A stretch of 20,712 nucleotides of DNA from Purshia tridentata (Eukaryota > Streptophyta > Magnoliopsida > Rosales > Rosaceae): positions 1 to 20,712 of the forward strand of contig QANT01009211.1 in NCBI GenBank assembly GCA_003254885.1, given 5' to 3'. The position numbers and the translations under genes are program-made. Below the pieces are notes generated by a model, which saw only the letters and a program-made list of their open reading frames with translations, was not told where the DNA came from and searched no databases. The stretch's first letter is position 1, and the number at the start of each line of letters is the position of its first letter. Positions 8,887 through 18,838 of the stretch are shown here, piece after piece.

Positions 8887-9388
8887 ATGATCGAGCCAAC
8901 AATATATAACAATAAATTATTTGATTGAAAATCAATTTAGTAGGTTAATTATGATATCTTTTTGGCATTTGGACCGAATGTATTAATGACATTCTTTCTT
9001 TTTTTGATTCGTTATAACTAAATACCATAATGTTTAACTGACTCTATCTTGTCGAATTCCAACTCATCATGTTAACTCATTTTTTGAAAATATGAAATTT
9101 TGAAAAACGATAAGCTGACAACATATGACAATATATGAGCCTATAACATGTTGACTCATTATTTTTAACTAACTTTTATCTTTTTAGTCAGAAAAACGAT
9201 GAGCCGACAACATATGACAATAATTCTTTGATCAAAAACCATATTAATAGATTATGATCTTTTCTTGTATGTTCAACAACAATTGGATTGAGTGTGTTTG
9301 TGAAATTTCTATGTTTGTTTTTATTCGTTATAATTGGATACCCTAACTTGTATCTAACTCATTCTTTTATCGAATTCCAGCTCATCAT
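8887..9388 (+). repeat. Diverged direct duplication (arms about 8887-9071 and 9197-9388)
   Basis: Both arms open with a GATGAGCCGACAACATATGAC-like block, pass through TTATGAT and TTCGTTATAA blocks, and end in TCGAATTCCARCTCATCAT (near 9053 and 9371). A third, isolated copy of the opening block lies near 9109. Identity is modest, so the duplication is older than the 93-bp pair. No coding potential is seen in 8660-9470. Confidence 0.6.
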
Positions 9389-9470
9389 TCCAATCCACAC
9401 CCAGCCCGGCATTTTCCTCCCTTTCCCAGCCCTTCATAGCCCCACTCTCCCCCATGACAATTTCTATATC

Positions 9471-9771
9471 TGAAGCATGAACAGAGTGTTTGGAGAGTAG
9501 GAAAAACAAGAAAGATAGAGAGAAAAATGAAAAGAAGAAATCTGGGTATTGTATTGAATGATCAGAAAAGCTTTACACGATTAGCTATATAAGCTATACA
9601 ATCAGCCAAGGAACTAACTCTATAACTCCCTAACTAATTCTTACTAACCAACAGCTGTAGTAACTGGTTTTTTTAGAAACGAATCATTAGCTGGAATGGT
9701 TAACTTGATGACTTGGTTGCTGGCACGTGAGGATTGATGACATGGCATAACAGTGAATCTTATCAGTTGCA
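9471..9771 (-). mobile_element. Copia-type LTR-like fragment
   Basis: Read on the minus strand, this ~300-bp segment has the layout of a plant copia LTR: a terminal TG (complement of CA at 9770-9771), an A/T-rich U3 with repeated GTTAG phrases, a TATA-like TATATAGC, a pyrimidine-rich zone and a terminal CA. Directly outside its predicted 5' edge is a G run (C8 on the plus strand at 9773-9780) that could be the polypurine tract of an element extending to higher coordinates. No gag-pol or second LTR is recognisable and no target duplication was found, so the element is truncated or misassigned. Confidence 0.35.
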
Positions 9772-10250
9772 ACCCCCCCCCACCCCCACCCAGTTCTGGG
9801 TTGACTCTTTGACTGGACTTTTTCTGAGTTGACTCACCATTTTTTCTTTTGTGTTTACAACTCCATCAAACTGAAGAGAAAGTTGCCAAGAGTGATGAGG
9901 GTCTGAGCTTATTGCCAAAGCACATATTAAGAGGAAAAGCCCAAATTTGAAAATAGGGTAGGGCAGAAAGAGAAAGAAGATGGAGCAATGGTGGTGGATG
10001 AGGAGGTCGCCGGTGGATGTGGAGTCATCGAGGATGGCTGGATGGTAAGGGTTGGTGGTTGGAGAAAGAGAGACAAAGAAAAAGAAAAGCCTTTTAGTTT
10101 GTTTCAGAGTCGTTTTGGCTTCATAATAGTGGAAAGTAGGTGCATCGAGAAAGAAGTTAGGACCTGTTGAAATAAGGACATCAAGGAAAGTTCTAGTAAG
10201 AATGCCTTTTCCCACTGATGAGATCTCGACCTGTCGGGAAACTCAAAAGT
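9772..10250. other. Unassigned region with a 150-codon minus-strand open frame
   Basis: A minus-strand open frame at 9763-10215 contains hydrophobic runs and a Ser/Thr-Pro stretch, but matches no family I know. It runs into the G-rich tract beside the LTR-like fragment. It may be residual retroelement DNA or chance. Confidence 0.25.
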
Positions 10251-10254
10251 CTAA

Positions 10255-10769
10255 GAGCATCTCCAAAAGGCTCTAGCAAAATCACTCTAAATTTTAGTTA
10301 TTGTGTCATAAATAAAATGGCTAAAAGCATCTCTAAAAGACTCTAGCAAAATCACTCTTCAAATTCACATTTGATGACCTATGTGGCAATTTGAAGAGTG
10401 ATATATGCTACTTGAATTTTTTACTCTCCAAAAGACTCTTCTAATTTTAAATTTTTGTATCTATTCTATGCACTAATTATTTGTTTTTTTTATTCACTAG
10501 TTTTTATATTTGTTCTATGCACTATTTATTTTTAAAGTTTAATTTATTCAATTGAAAATTTATTATTAAAGGAAAGATAATGAAAATTGTATGAGAATTA
10601 TAAACCAATTAATATTTGAAGAGAGGAGAGAGGGTCCTAGATTTGAAGAGAGAGAAATGGAAATGTCAATTCAATATTCATTTTGAAGGGTCTCTTGGAG
10701 CCCAAAATACTCTTATCTCTCTTCAAAAAATGAAGAATTCTTCATTTGAAGAGTCTTTTGGAGATGCTC
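10255..10769. mobile_element. PIF/Harbinger (Tourist-like) MITE, 515 bp, with TAA target duplications
   Basis: The termini are inverted repeats GAGCATCTCCAAAAGGCTCT (10255-10274) and AGAGTCTTTTGGAGATGCTC (10750-10769), which match at all but one position. Each end is flanked by TAA (10252-10254 and 10770-10772), the 3-bp TWA duplication typical of PIF/Harbinger. The left end is duplicated inside the element: AAGCATCTCTAAAAGACTCT begins near 10325 and the similarity continues through CTAGCAAAATCACTCT. Near 10352-10405 CACTCTTCAAATT pairs with AATTTGAAGAGTG. There is no transposase frame. The open frame at 10616-10828 is spurious. Confidence 0.8.
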
Positions 10770-10772
10770 TAA

Positions 10773-11740
10773 GATCTTTCTGTACTAATACAAATACATG
10801 TATATACTGCTCAGTTTGGTATCCATAATTTAATTGAATATATCAAATAATTAGGTTAAATATGGATTGAAACAAAAAGATAGACATACATATTATAACT
10901 ATAATGAATAATATAGATTAGTCCGAAATAACTAATATCTAAAACGTATTCCCTCAATTTCTCACATTATGAATAATTCATCTTCTTTATTCAATTTATA
11001 AAACATCTTTCATATGATAATATTAAGTCATAAAGCATAAATTTGTATATTTAATAGAGAGAAAGAGAGTGAGAAAAAAAAGAATCGAAAGCTAAGCTCT
11101 TGGATATTGATTTGTTAATTATAAAAATGAACAGAGCTTTCATTACATATTGAACTTAATCATTTAATATATTTAATCCAATTGTAGACACCATATAGGA
11201 CCCAAACTTTTCTAATACCTCTGGTAGGAAAATCGATCTTATGCCATTCAAATGACAAAATTTATTCTTCAAATGATAAGTTAAATTTTCTATTGTTATA
11301 AACATACTAGTAATTTTAAATTGTACGAAATGTTAGTCAAATCTCATAATAAAAAACCATATTTACCCAATTCTTAATTAATTTTGTTTTTTCTTGATCA
11401 AACTATAAATTACAAGATAAATAAATAAAAAAGTCAAAAAGTATATACCAACTAATTGTAACTTTAGTGGCATTTTTTCTCCCTAATTTCATCTATATAA
11501 AAAAAAAGGAGTTGGTTGAAACTTTAAAGTGGCTTTTTGCTCTTTAAATGTGATCCCAAGCATAGATCATAAAAAATTGATGCAAAGTAGTACACAACCC
11601 AATTCACATTTACGATCCGCACTTTTTAATTCCATTGAATCTTCAGAAGTTACAAAAGCCTAAGAAAACCCAAAAGAAAAACACAGCACACGCACAATAC
11701 AACAGGGGCCCAACAATTGTAAGAGACCAACAAACGTCTC
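10773..11740. other. Intergenic AT-rich stretch upstream of the PPR gene, no gene seen
   Basis: No coding or RNA gene and no repeat boundary is recognisable. The last few hundred bases should include the PPR promoter, but I see no unambiguous TATA box. Confidence 0.45.
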
Positions 11741-11783
11741 TAACGAACGAAACGAAGTAACGAATCTAACGAACGTAACGAAG
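11741..11783 (+). repeat. AACGAA-rich short repeat in the PPR leader
   Basis: Variants of TAACGAACGAAACGAAG recur within 43 bp, roughly as two imperfect units. It lies less than 100 bp before the first ATG of the PPR gene and next to an inverted repeat. Confidence 0.6.
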
Positions 11784-11818
11784 TGCTCGTCATCTAGCCT
11801 ACTTCGGGAAGACGAGCA
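11784..11818 (+). promoter_or_regulatory. Inverted repeat (8-bp stem) just upstream of the PPR start
   Basis: TGCTCGTC at 11784-11791 pairs perfectly with GACGAGCA at 11811-11818 across a 19-nt loop. It ends 20 nt before the ATG at 11839, so if transcribed it could form a leader hairpin. Regulatory function is inference. Confidence 0.4.
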
Positions 11819-11838
11819 AAGGAACAACGCGCAAAAAA

Positions 11839-13539
11839 ATGTCTGTGACGAACGAATCTCTTCTCCTAGTACAAAAAATGGTGAAAAGCCCGCCACTAAA
11901 AGCCTTCTCAATTTTCAACTCCTCCACACTCCAAGGCTTCCAACACACCCACCAATCCATATCCTTTATTCTACACCACCTCCTCTCCTCCAATATGCAA
12001 ATCCACGCCCAGTCTCTCATTCTACAACTACTCTCTGGTCGATTATCTTCCTCATTCTTCACTCCCTCGTCTCTTCTTCACCATTTAACTCAACCCCATT
12101 TGAGTTCGACCCCCACATATGGTCATCTGTATGAAGCAATCATCAATGGCCATGTCCAATCTCAATTGCCAGAACAAGCCCTTTACTATTTGAAACAGAT
12201 GGTTGATCAAGGCCTCGTCCCCAGATCAAACACCTTTAATAATCTATTGGGTTTTCTTGTTAAGTCAAAAGATTTTGTAAAAGCGTGGTGGGTTTTCAAT
12301 GAGTTTAAGGGTAGGGCTGATTTGGATGTGTATAGTTTTGGGATGATGATAAAAAGTTGCTGTGAGGGTGGTGAGTTGAATAAAGGTTTTGAGCTTTTGG
12401 TTCAAATGGAGGAAATGGGTTGGTCTCCAAATGTTGTTATATACACTACTTTGATTGATGGGTGTTGCAAGAATGGTGATATAGAAAGGGGTCAGAAGCT
12501 GTTTTGTAGAATGGGGGAGCTTGGATTGGTTGCTAACCAGTATACGTATACTGTGTTGATTCATGGGTTCTTCAAGAAAGGCAATAAAAAAGATGGGTTT
12601 GAGCTCTATGAGAAGATGAAGCTTAATGGGGTTGTTCCTAACATACGTACTTATACTTGTTTGATTGATGGATGTTGCAATGATGGGAAAATGACTAGAG
12701 CTCTGGACCTGTTCGATGAAATGCGTGAAAGAGGAGTGGCCTGCAATGTTGTAACATACAACATCCTAATTGGTGGGTTGTGTCGGGAAATGAGGGTTTG
12801 GGAAGCTGAGAGGTTTGTGAATCAGATGAAGAGGGACGGTATATGTCCAAATAGAGTTACCTTTAACACACTAATTGATGGGTTTTGTAATCTTGGGAAG
12901 TTGGACAAGGCTTTGAGTTTATTTGATCAGTTGAAGTCAAGTGGACAATCCCCATCTTTGGTGACTTATAATGTTCTAATTCAAGGTTTTGCTAGAGTTC
13001 AAAATTCAGCAGGAGTTGCAGATTTGGTGAGAGAGATGATCGATCGAGGCATTTCTCCTTCTAAAGTGACATACACAATTTTGATTGATGCCTTGGTTCG
13101 ATCCAATGACATGGAAAGAGCGTTTCAGATGTTCTCTTCCATGGAGAAGGCTGGTTTGGTGCCTGATGTTTACACTTATGGTGTTTTAATACATGGGTTA
13201 TGCGCGAAAGGTGATATGAAGGAAGCATCGAAGCTGTTCAATTTAATGAGTGACATGCATTTGGAGCCAAATGATGTCATATTTAATATATTGATTCATG
13301 GCTACTGCAATGAGGGTAGCTCTTACAGGGCACTAAGGTTGCTCAAAGAAATGAGAAACAATGGAATGGTTCCAAATGTGGCTAGCTACAGTTCCACCAT
13401 TGGAGTTCTTTGTAATGATGGGAAGTGGAAGGAGGCTGAAGTTCTTGTTAAAGAGATGATGGTGTCAGATTTAAAACCATCAGTTTCTTTGTATAATATA
13501 ATTTCTAAAGCCAAAGATAATACACTGGTGAAGTTATGA
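11839..13539 (+). CDS. ABO8: P-class pentatricopeptide repeat protein, ABO8-like, predicted mitochondrial
   Basis: A 566-aa intronless protein built of PPR helical hairpins that bind organelle RNA base by base. I count one irregular repeat (about 95-129), a 34-residue repeat (130-163) and eleven regular 35-residue repeats (164-198, then every 35 up to 548), plus a partial repeat (549-566). Motifs such as VVTYNILIGGLC are typical. There is no E, DYW or SMR domain, so it is P-class and expected to act in splicing or RNA stabilisation rather than editing. Length and blocks (VVIYTTLIDGCCK, SSYRALRLLKEM) match my memory of Arabidopsis At4g11690/ABO8, a mitochondrial protein reported to be needed for splicing of nad4 intron 3. 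The Ser/His-rich, acid-poor N-terminus suits a targeting peptide. The ATG at codon 14 (11878, AAAATGG context) is an equally good start. Orthology is inferred. Confidence 0.92.
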   Translation: MSVTNESLLLVQKMVKSPPLKAFSIFNSSTLQGFQHTHQSISFILHHLLSSNMQIHAQSLILQLLSGRLSSSFFTPSSLLHHLTQPHLSSTPTYGHLYEAIINGHVQSQLPEQALYYLKQMVDQGLVPRSNTFNNLLGFLVKSKDFVKAWWVFNEFKGRADLDVYSFGMMIKSCCEGGELNKGFELLVQMEEMGWSPNVVIYTTLIDGCCKNGDIERGQKLFCRMGELGLVANQYTYTVLIHGFFKKGNKKDGFELYEKMKLNGVVPNIRTYTCLIDGCCNDGKMTRALDLFDEMRERGVACNVVTYNILIGGLCREMRVWEAERFVNQMKRDGICPNRVTFNTLIDGFCNLGKLDKALSLFDQLKSSGQSPSLVTYNVLIQGFARVQNSAGVADLVREMIDRGISPSKVTYTILIDALVRSNDMERAFQMFSSMEKAGLVPDVYTYGVLIHGLCAKGDMKEASKLFNLMSDMHLEPNDVIFNILIHGYCNEGSSYRALRLLKEMRNNGMVPNVASYSSTIGVLCNDGKWKEAEVLVKEMMVSDLKPSVSLYNIISKAKDNTLVKL

Positions 13540-14623
13540 ACCTAAAGCTATGATAGTCAATGAAGGACAAGAGGTCAGGAAATAAGTATTGCTATTGTTT
13601 ATCAGTGTGTACGCATGAAAATTCCAGTTTCTAAAACTGTCCATATGTTTCGTTTGGCGTCCCAGATAACACTCCTGACTGGAGGACTAAACTGGACAAG
13701 CCTCAATTTATAGTGTTTATACGATTAAACCGAACAAGCCTCAAAAAAAGAAGAAGCCCTTTTTCTCTACTCACACCATACCTCCTCCGCGAAGCTCATC
13801 GCTGTTAAAAGGTTCAATCTCTCTCTCTCTGTACAGGTCCGGTGAGGTACAAGCAGTCTCAGAACGGTGCAACTTCATAATCCAAAACTTTTCCTCACAC
13901 AGAAGGATTCTCAATCTCAAAATTCTCATGTTGTTTATCGGTTTACGTAGATCATCTGTACAAAATCATTTGCAATTTTTGTAATGAAATTTCTTTTGTC
14001 GTGCTCTTTAAATTTGGGCATGGGTTTGACTACAAGTCTACAAGTCTTAGAAAGTTGATTTCATAGAAAGAACCCATTTTGTTGAATTTTCTGGGATTGT
14101 TGCTTAGTGGTTGCTAAGGTGCATTATCTCTCTGATCAGTTTTAATTCCAAAATGGAGATATTTGTCACTAATACATATTGTAATTTGCCTCTCTGTATT
14201 GCTCAAGGTTGTTTTGGCTGAATATAGGTTCAAAAATACATCTGTCATAATACAGAATACTTTTGTCTGTTTATATTTCTCAAGAGTATACATGCTTTTG
14301 CCACTTTGTCTTTATGGAAGCTATAGCCATATGTGCAAGCAAATCAGAATTTTATTACTTCTATCTAATCAAAGCAAATCAGAATTTTATTACTTATAAT
14401 CAATATTCTTTCTTCAACTTAGAAGTCATCCTCTAAATATGAATTTAATCATTTATACTATCAAATTCAACCCTAAGCCTTAAAAAAAAGTTGAATAATT
14501 TTATCTTTTATCTTTTTTTCTTTTAAGAATAAAGGAAAACCAAATTAACCCAGTATGTAGTCAGCCAAACACAATCAGAGCCATAGATCGAATCTAGACT
14601 TTCGGCATTTTGTGGATACATCC
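13540..14623. other. Spacer between the PPR and MBD genes
   Basis: It contains the PPR 3' UTR and, at about 13740-13860, a pyrimidine-rich segment with a CT run (about 13817-13830) that resembles a plant 5' leader. That segment could be an upstream non-coding exon of the MBD gene. Open frames here (for example 14163-14399) look like chance. Confidence 0.4.
14337..14395 (+). repeat. Perfect 24-bp tandem duplication (35-bp period)
   Basis: AAGCAAATCAGAATTTTATT followed by ACTT occurs at 14337-14360 and again at 14372-14395 with no mismatch, separated by 11 bp. It is a recent small duplication in the spacer upstream of the MBD gene. Confidence 0.9.
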
Positions 14624-14660
14624 GGCCCAACAATATGTATGATTCAATTTAGCCCATGGG
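14624..14660 (+). promoter_or_regulatory. GGCCCA / GCCCAT site II-type elements upstream of the MBD gene
   Basis: GGCCCA at 14624-14629 and AGCCCATGGG at 14651-14660 lie 110-145 bp before the ATG. Such GCCCA elements are bound by TCP-type factors and are frequent in TATA-less promoters of constitutively expressed plant genes. The role is inferred from position. Confidence 0.45.
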
Positions 14661-14769
14661 ACCGGGTCCAAATGATCCGACCAATTTTTACTGTCTTCTC
14701 CAATCTTATATCACCTCCAAATGATCAGAGTCAAACCCGTCCTACTCCGCACACAGGATACAGGAACTC

Positions 14770-16992
14770 ATGTCAGCCCCCGAAGTTTCGGGTCAAGATC
14801 TGAATCCGAACTCGCCCCATCGTCACCCAAACGGAGCCTTCGACGAGAATATACCCGACGATCCCCTCCTCCAATCGGGTTCCTTCATCGACCCCACCAC
14901 GACCTCCAATGCCCGAAGCTCAATGGAAGCTCAACAGGCCCAAACAACACCTACGCAATCGAACGGTTCGGCGCCGGTGACTCCGGGACCGGGTCCTGAG
15001 ATTCCGGATAGCGGGGCCGGGCGGGTAAAGAGAAAAGGGCCGGAGCCACTGGATTGGTTGCCACCGGGTTGGCTGGTGGAGGATAAAGTGCGGAGCTCTG
15101 GTGCAACAGCTGGAAGTACAGATAGGGTAAGTTTCGTTGTTTTATGGGTTATAATTAGTTTTGCTATCACTTCATAAATGGAAGTATGAAATCTTCTTTA
15201 TTTAAACCAAAAAAATAAAAAACGAAATTTTGTATTATTTATATTTGTCTCATGAAAATTTCACCGACATATTATGAATTTTTAAGTTCCTTTTGCATAA
15301 TTTGTGAGGCAAAAAATTGAGAGTTTGGAGTGTTGGTTTATATGTATTAAGTGAAATATGAGGCACAAGCCGCCGCAGAAAGCATTTTAAATTGTTATTT
15401 TTCTTTAAACTTATGCAATATCAAGTTGGGTTTCTTGCTCCTTAAAGAAAATTAATAAGCCTGTATATGGCTGGAGAGAAATTAGTCAATGCGTTGATGC
15501 TTGTACTGACGCAAGGGGTGTTGAGGCAGGCAGCGTGGAGGAGTTGAAGAGACAAATTGGTATCAGCTATCAGCCTCATTATCATTCCTTGCCTTTCACC
15601 ATTAATCTTGATTTAGTTTTGTGTTAGAGATGGCAAGCTTGCAGCATATTGTTAAGGGCTTAAAATTTGAAGAGTTCATTCTATTTTGCGCTGCAAGTCT
15701 TATACTTTGAGTGTCTGTTCTTGAAATCGGTTTGAAGGTAGATTCATGTAGCTTTTACCTGTAATTGAATATTAAATTGGTGAGGAAAAATTTCTGGCAT
15801 CCATTTTCTGTTGTGTCATTCTCTTAAGTGCATTTAAAAGTCATCAAAATTTATACGCATTTGTATCATCCTATATTGGATTTCATTGCATGATGTTTTC
15901 ACTACAAAGAATGCTTCTCTTACATTTTGTTTCAATAGGAGGTGTGATTTCCAGACAAAAACCTATAGGAATTCAACCCAGTTCTCTGTAATTACTTTGT
16001 TTAGGGGTACCAATAATTAGACCTATTGGTTCAACCTATTGTTTAGCACTTGTGGCACATCTAAGCTTTCAGATTGTTGATGTTCAATGTTAAAAGATCA
16101 AAGATATTGGTTCAATCAGTCTCAGTGGCTGTGTTTGGTAGTCCAACAGGTGAACAAAATTAATAAAATGATGTGTGCCTATTGAATGCTTTCATCTACT
16201 GATAATGGATCTTTTGCGTATGCTTAGGATCATGTCTTAGTAATTATTGAGTTGACATTAAAACATTGATTGTTTCCCAAGATCTTTGTTGACATTTTAG
16301 TCATTGATAGGAAATGGAAAAAAACCTCAACAGAGGACTTTACGGTGAAATTGTGCTTGCTTTTCCTATGGAGGCATAAGATGCCTGTATTTGTTATTTC
16401 TAGGTGATCTTCAATTTTTGACGGATCCATTATTTGCAAATATTTCCATTTAGATAAATAAAATGCTACAGAAAAACATCAAAGATTGCTTTACACAACA
16501 ACCAAAGTCTGAACAAGGTTTGAATCATCTGTCTTGTGCAGTATTACTTTGACCCAGTCACAGGCCGTCGGTTTCGTTCAAAGAAAGAAGTTCTTTACTT
16601 TCTGGAAACAGGGACGATGATTAAAAGGAAAAAAACGACAGAAAATGCTAGTGCTGACAAACCAGTGAGTCAGAATTGAAAGCTTATTGATTGGTTGAAA
16701 TTATTCCCTTTCATTTTTATTAATTCTAGTTTTTCCTCTGCATTCTTTCTGTCAGTCTGTGGAGGGTTCTGGAATCCACAAACAAAAGAAGTCTAGCACA
16801 AAGCCAAAGAGTTCTACTTTGAACTTTGATTTTTCCAATGTGCCAGAGATGGTTTCTTGGGTTCTTACAGACTCTTCTCAAGGGTCCTGGACACCCTTTA
16901 TTGGTAACAAAAAGGTGCCTCAATCTACTAAACAAGAATGGGATGCTGCATTCACATTTCTCACATCCAGAAACAGTGGCCACACTTCTTGA
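14770..16992 (+). CDS. MBD6: Methyl-CpG-binding domain protein, MBD5/MBD6 type (three exons)
   Basis: Exons 14770-15126, 16542-16664 and 16756-16992 join in phase 0 with GT-AG borders (GTAAGT and GTGAGT donors, CAG acceptors) to give 238 aa. The MBD spans about residues 94-145: DWLPPGWLVEDKVRSSGATAGSTDR ends exon 1 and YYFDPVTGRRFRSKKEVLYF opens exon 2, so the domain exists only in spliced mRNA. The Arg and Tyr/Asp positions used for methyl-CpG contact in plant MBD5/6 appear to be kept. The N-terminus has a DPLLQSGSFID box as I remember in Arabidopsis MBD6, and basic KRKG/KRKK stretches suit nuclear import. The C-terminus keeps the conserved FDFSNVPE...SW and ...EWDAAFTFLTSRN blocks of this clade. 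MBD5/6 bind methylated CG DNA and act in silencing. The ATG has a weak context (CTC before ATG), but an in-frame TGA at 14722 precedes it with no other ATG between. Confidence 0.92.
15412..15627 (+). other. Protein-like open frame inside MBD intron 1
   Basis: Within the 1415-bp first intron, a frame without an ATG runs about 70 codons to TAG at 15625-15627. It includes KPVYGWREISQCVDACTDAR and an EELKRQIG segment. The amino-acid mix looks more coding-like than the flanking intron, but I recognise no family and see no well-placed splice sites in phase with the MBD exons. It may be a relic exon or chance. Confidence 0.2.
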
Positions 16993-18560
16993 AAACATAT
17001 TGAACCCTCCTCCTGTATCTCGAGATTGTACCCACCAACAATATATGATTGTTCCTTTTCCCAACAGAACCATACTGACCAATATTAGATCCTCTTTTTC
17101 ACTATATTCCTTCTGATCTTTTTGGACTCTTTTGGATGATACGGATTCATACCATATGACAGCCGAGCTCATCGACGTTGCAGCCCAAACCCTTATAAAC
17201 CACTAGCAAGGTCCTCATATTTTCAATGTGGGATATCTCTCAACAAACAGAATTTTGGCATTTGCTTATATTGTGGGTTAGAAGGCTATTCATAACTCTT
17301 ATATTTTCTTTTGATCTAGTTTTGTTTATTTTTTGTTAACTTAAAAGTATACATGTAGTTCATGCCTATCTATGTATAGGTTTCCTTGATGATTTTGTGT
17401 TTTGACAGTTCATTCAGTTGGCATCTGTGGATTTTTTGTTGTAGTGAACACCCTATTATCTCTGAATGAAGTGGGGAACACTTAAGAAAGCCAAGGTTAC
17501 AATCTCAAGTAGAGAAATCTACCATCTTATGTGCTGCAACATTACCTTCTCTAAATATAGGCGAAACTTTGAAAATCATCTTTGCCAAAAGACCAGAGCA
17601 ATATTTCCAGCAAGATCCTACGCACACACGATGGGACATAATATGAACTAAATATCAAAGAGAAATATTATTAAACTAATTAAGGTGCATGATCAGCCAA
17701 AAGCTGAATGAACAAAATTTTCAATACTTATCCATAATAATGAATGTTTTCTAGATTTTAAAATTATAATTTGTTAAAAGGATGACTTTGTTGAATAACT
17801 GGGACTAATTAAAATTAAGACCGAAGCCCAAAAGAAAATAAAAAACTAAACCGTAATCAAGTCTGGGCCTGCCTAATCCAGACCCATTCTTCTGCAAATG
17901 GGTTAAGACGCAGCGAGGGGAGGGGATCCTACAAGATCTGAATTTAGTTCTCAATTAATCAGGATCCAATCGACTGTTGGATCCAATTTATAAATAATTA
18001 TGATTGTATATTGTCACAAATCATTTGGCGAAATCAAAAAATTTCAAAATTTTCCAATAATGGAACTCTAAGTCTAGACGTTCGCATAACAAAAAGTAAG
18101 TTACCGCTTATAGTCTGTAATAAAGATATAATTGCACTTAGATATTTAGGATTTAAGGTTTATGGTTTAGAATTTAGCTGATATTTTTAACGGATCTATC
18201 TAGCTCCTCTTCTCGTTTATGATTTTTCATTTAACTAAAACTTTGATGATTTTCAAAAAGAAGGGTGTGGATCGATAAGCTTGCACACAGTATATGGCTA
18301 TGAACTAATTTGGAAAAGACAATTAAGAATAACTAACTTGACTAAATGTAAAAGGAAAAAAGAGAGAGAAAAAGAAGAGCTTAGTTGGAATAATGAAAAT
18401 AAATATAAATAAAGAGCTGAAGACTATTTTTTCTTTTTTTATAATTTCTCTTGAATCGATAGGCAATATTCAAAGTTAAAATTAATAAAAACAGATAATT
18501 ACCAAAAACTCCATTTTAAGCTTTTTATTTCTTTTAAAGTTCACTTTTTTATTGGGTTTT
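16993..18560. other. MBD 3' UTR and AT-rich intergenic DNA, no gene seen
   Basis: The first few hundred bases should be the MBD 3' UTR. Beyond that I find no coding or RNA gene. One small inverted repeat is visible: GGATCCAA (17962-17969) and TTGGATCC (17977-17984) around a 7-nt loop. Confidence 0.45.
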
Positions 18561-18775
18561 CTAACAGATCCAAGTTATGTATTTCCGGCCCTGTTTGTAT
18601 TCTACCCGATCCACTTCTATTCCTTGTCAGTTTAATTATTTATCAAAATGGCTATTGTGCCCTTCACCTCATTTTATCCCTCTTTATTCGCTGTTTTCCC
18701 ATCTCTTACTCCGAACCAGCAAAGCGAACTGCCTAATCTATGGCTATCATAAGGAAAAGGGAAAAGCAGTCTTAG

Positions 18776-18836
18776 GTTTCAGAGGTCTGGGCATCGTGAG
18801 GTTTCTGATAATTATGACTATGCATTGTTGGGCATA
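18776..18836 (+). pseudogene. Possible relic of a DHHC acyltransferase first exon
   Basis: The frame reads LGFRGLGIVRFLIIMTMHCW and then a stop. The GLG-IV-x-LII pattern resembles the first transmembrane segment of plant DHHC proteins of the PAT12-15 type, which have a CSGLRGLG-like start and a hydrophobic run. It lies about 660 bp upstream of a clear DHHC exon remnant on the same strand. No ATG is suitably placed, and the frame breaks where the family would continue. Similarity is short, so this is tentative. Confidence 0.25.
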
Positions 18837-18838
18837 AT

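Noticed and set aside
9763..10215. Possible gene on the minus strand (150 codons)
   Set aside because: No recognisable domain; it runs into a homopolymeric G tract and looks like residual retroelement or chance.
11734..11825. Possible tRNA or structured RNA gene in the PPR leader because of the strong stem
   Set aside because: Only one stem is evident, with no cloverleaf, no A/B boxes and no known ncRNA motif.
16726..17172. 148-codon minus-strand open frame over the last MBD exon
   Set aside because: The plus strand there is a clear MBD exon with splice site, conserved C-terminal blocks and stop. The antisense product matches nothing I know.
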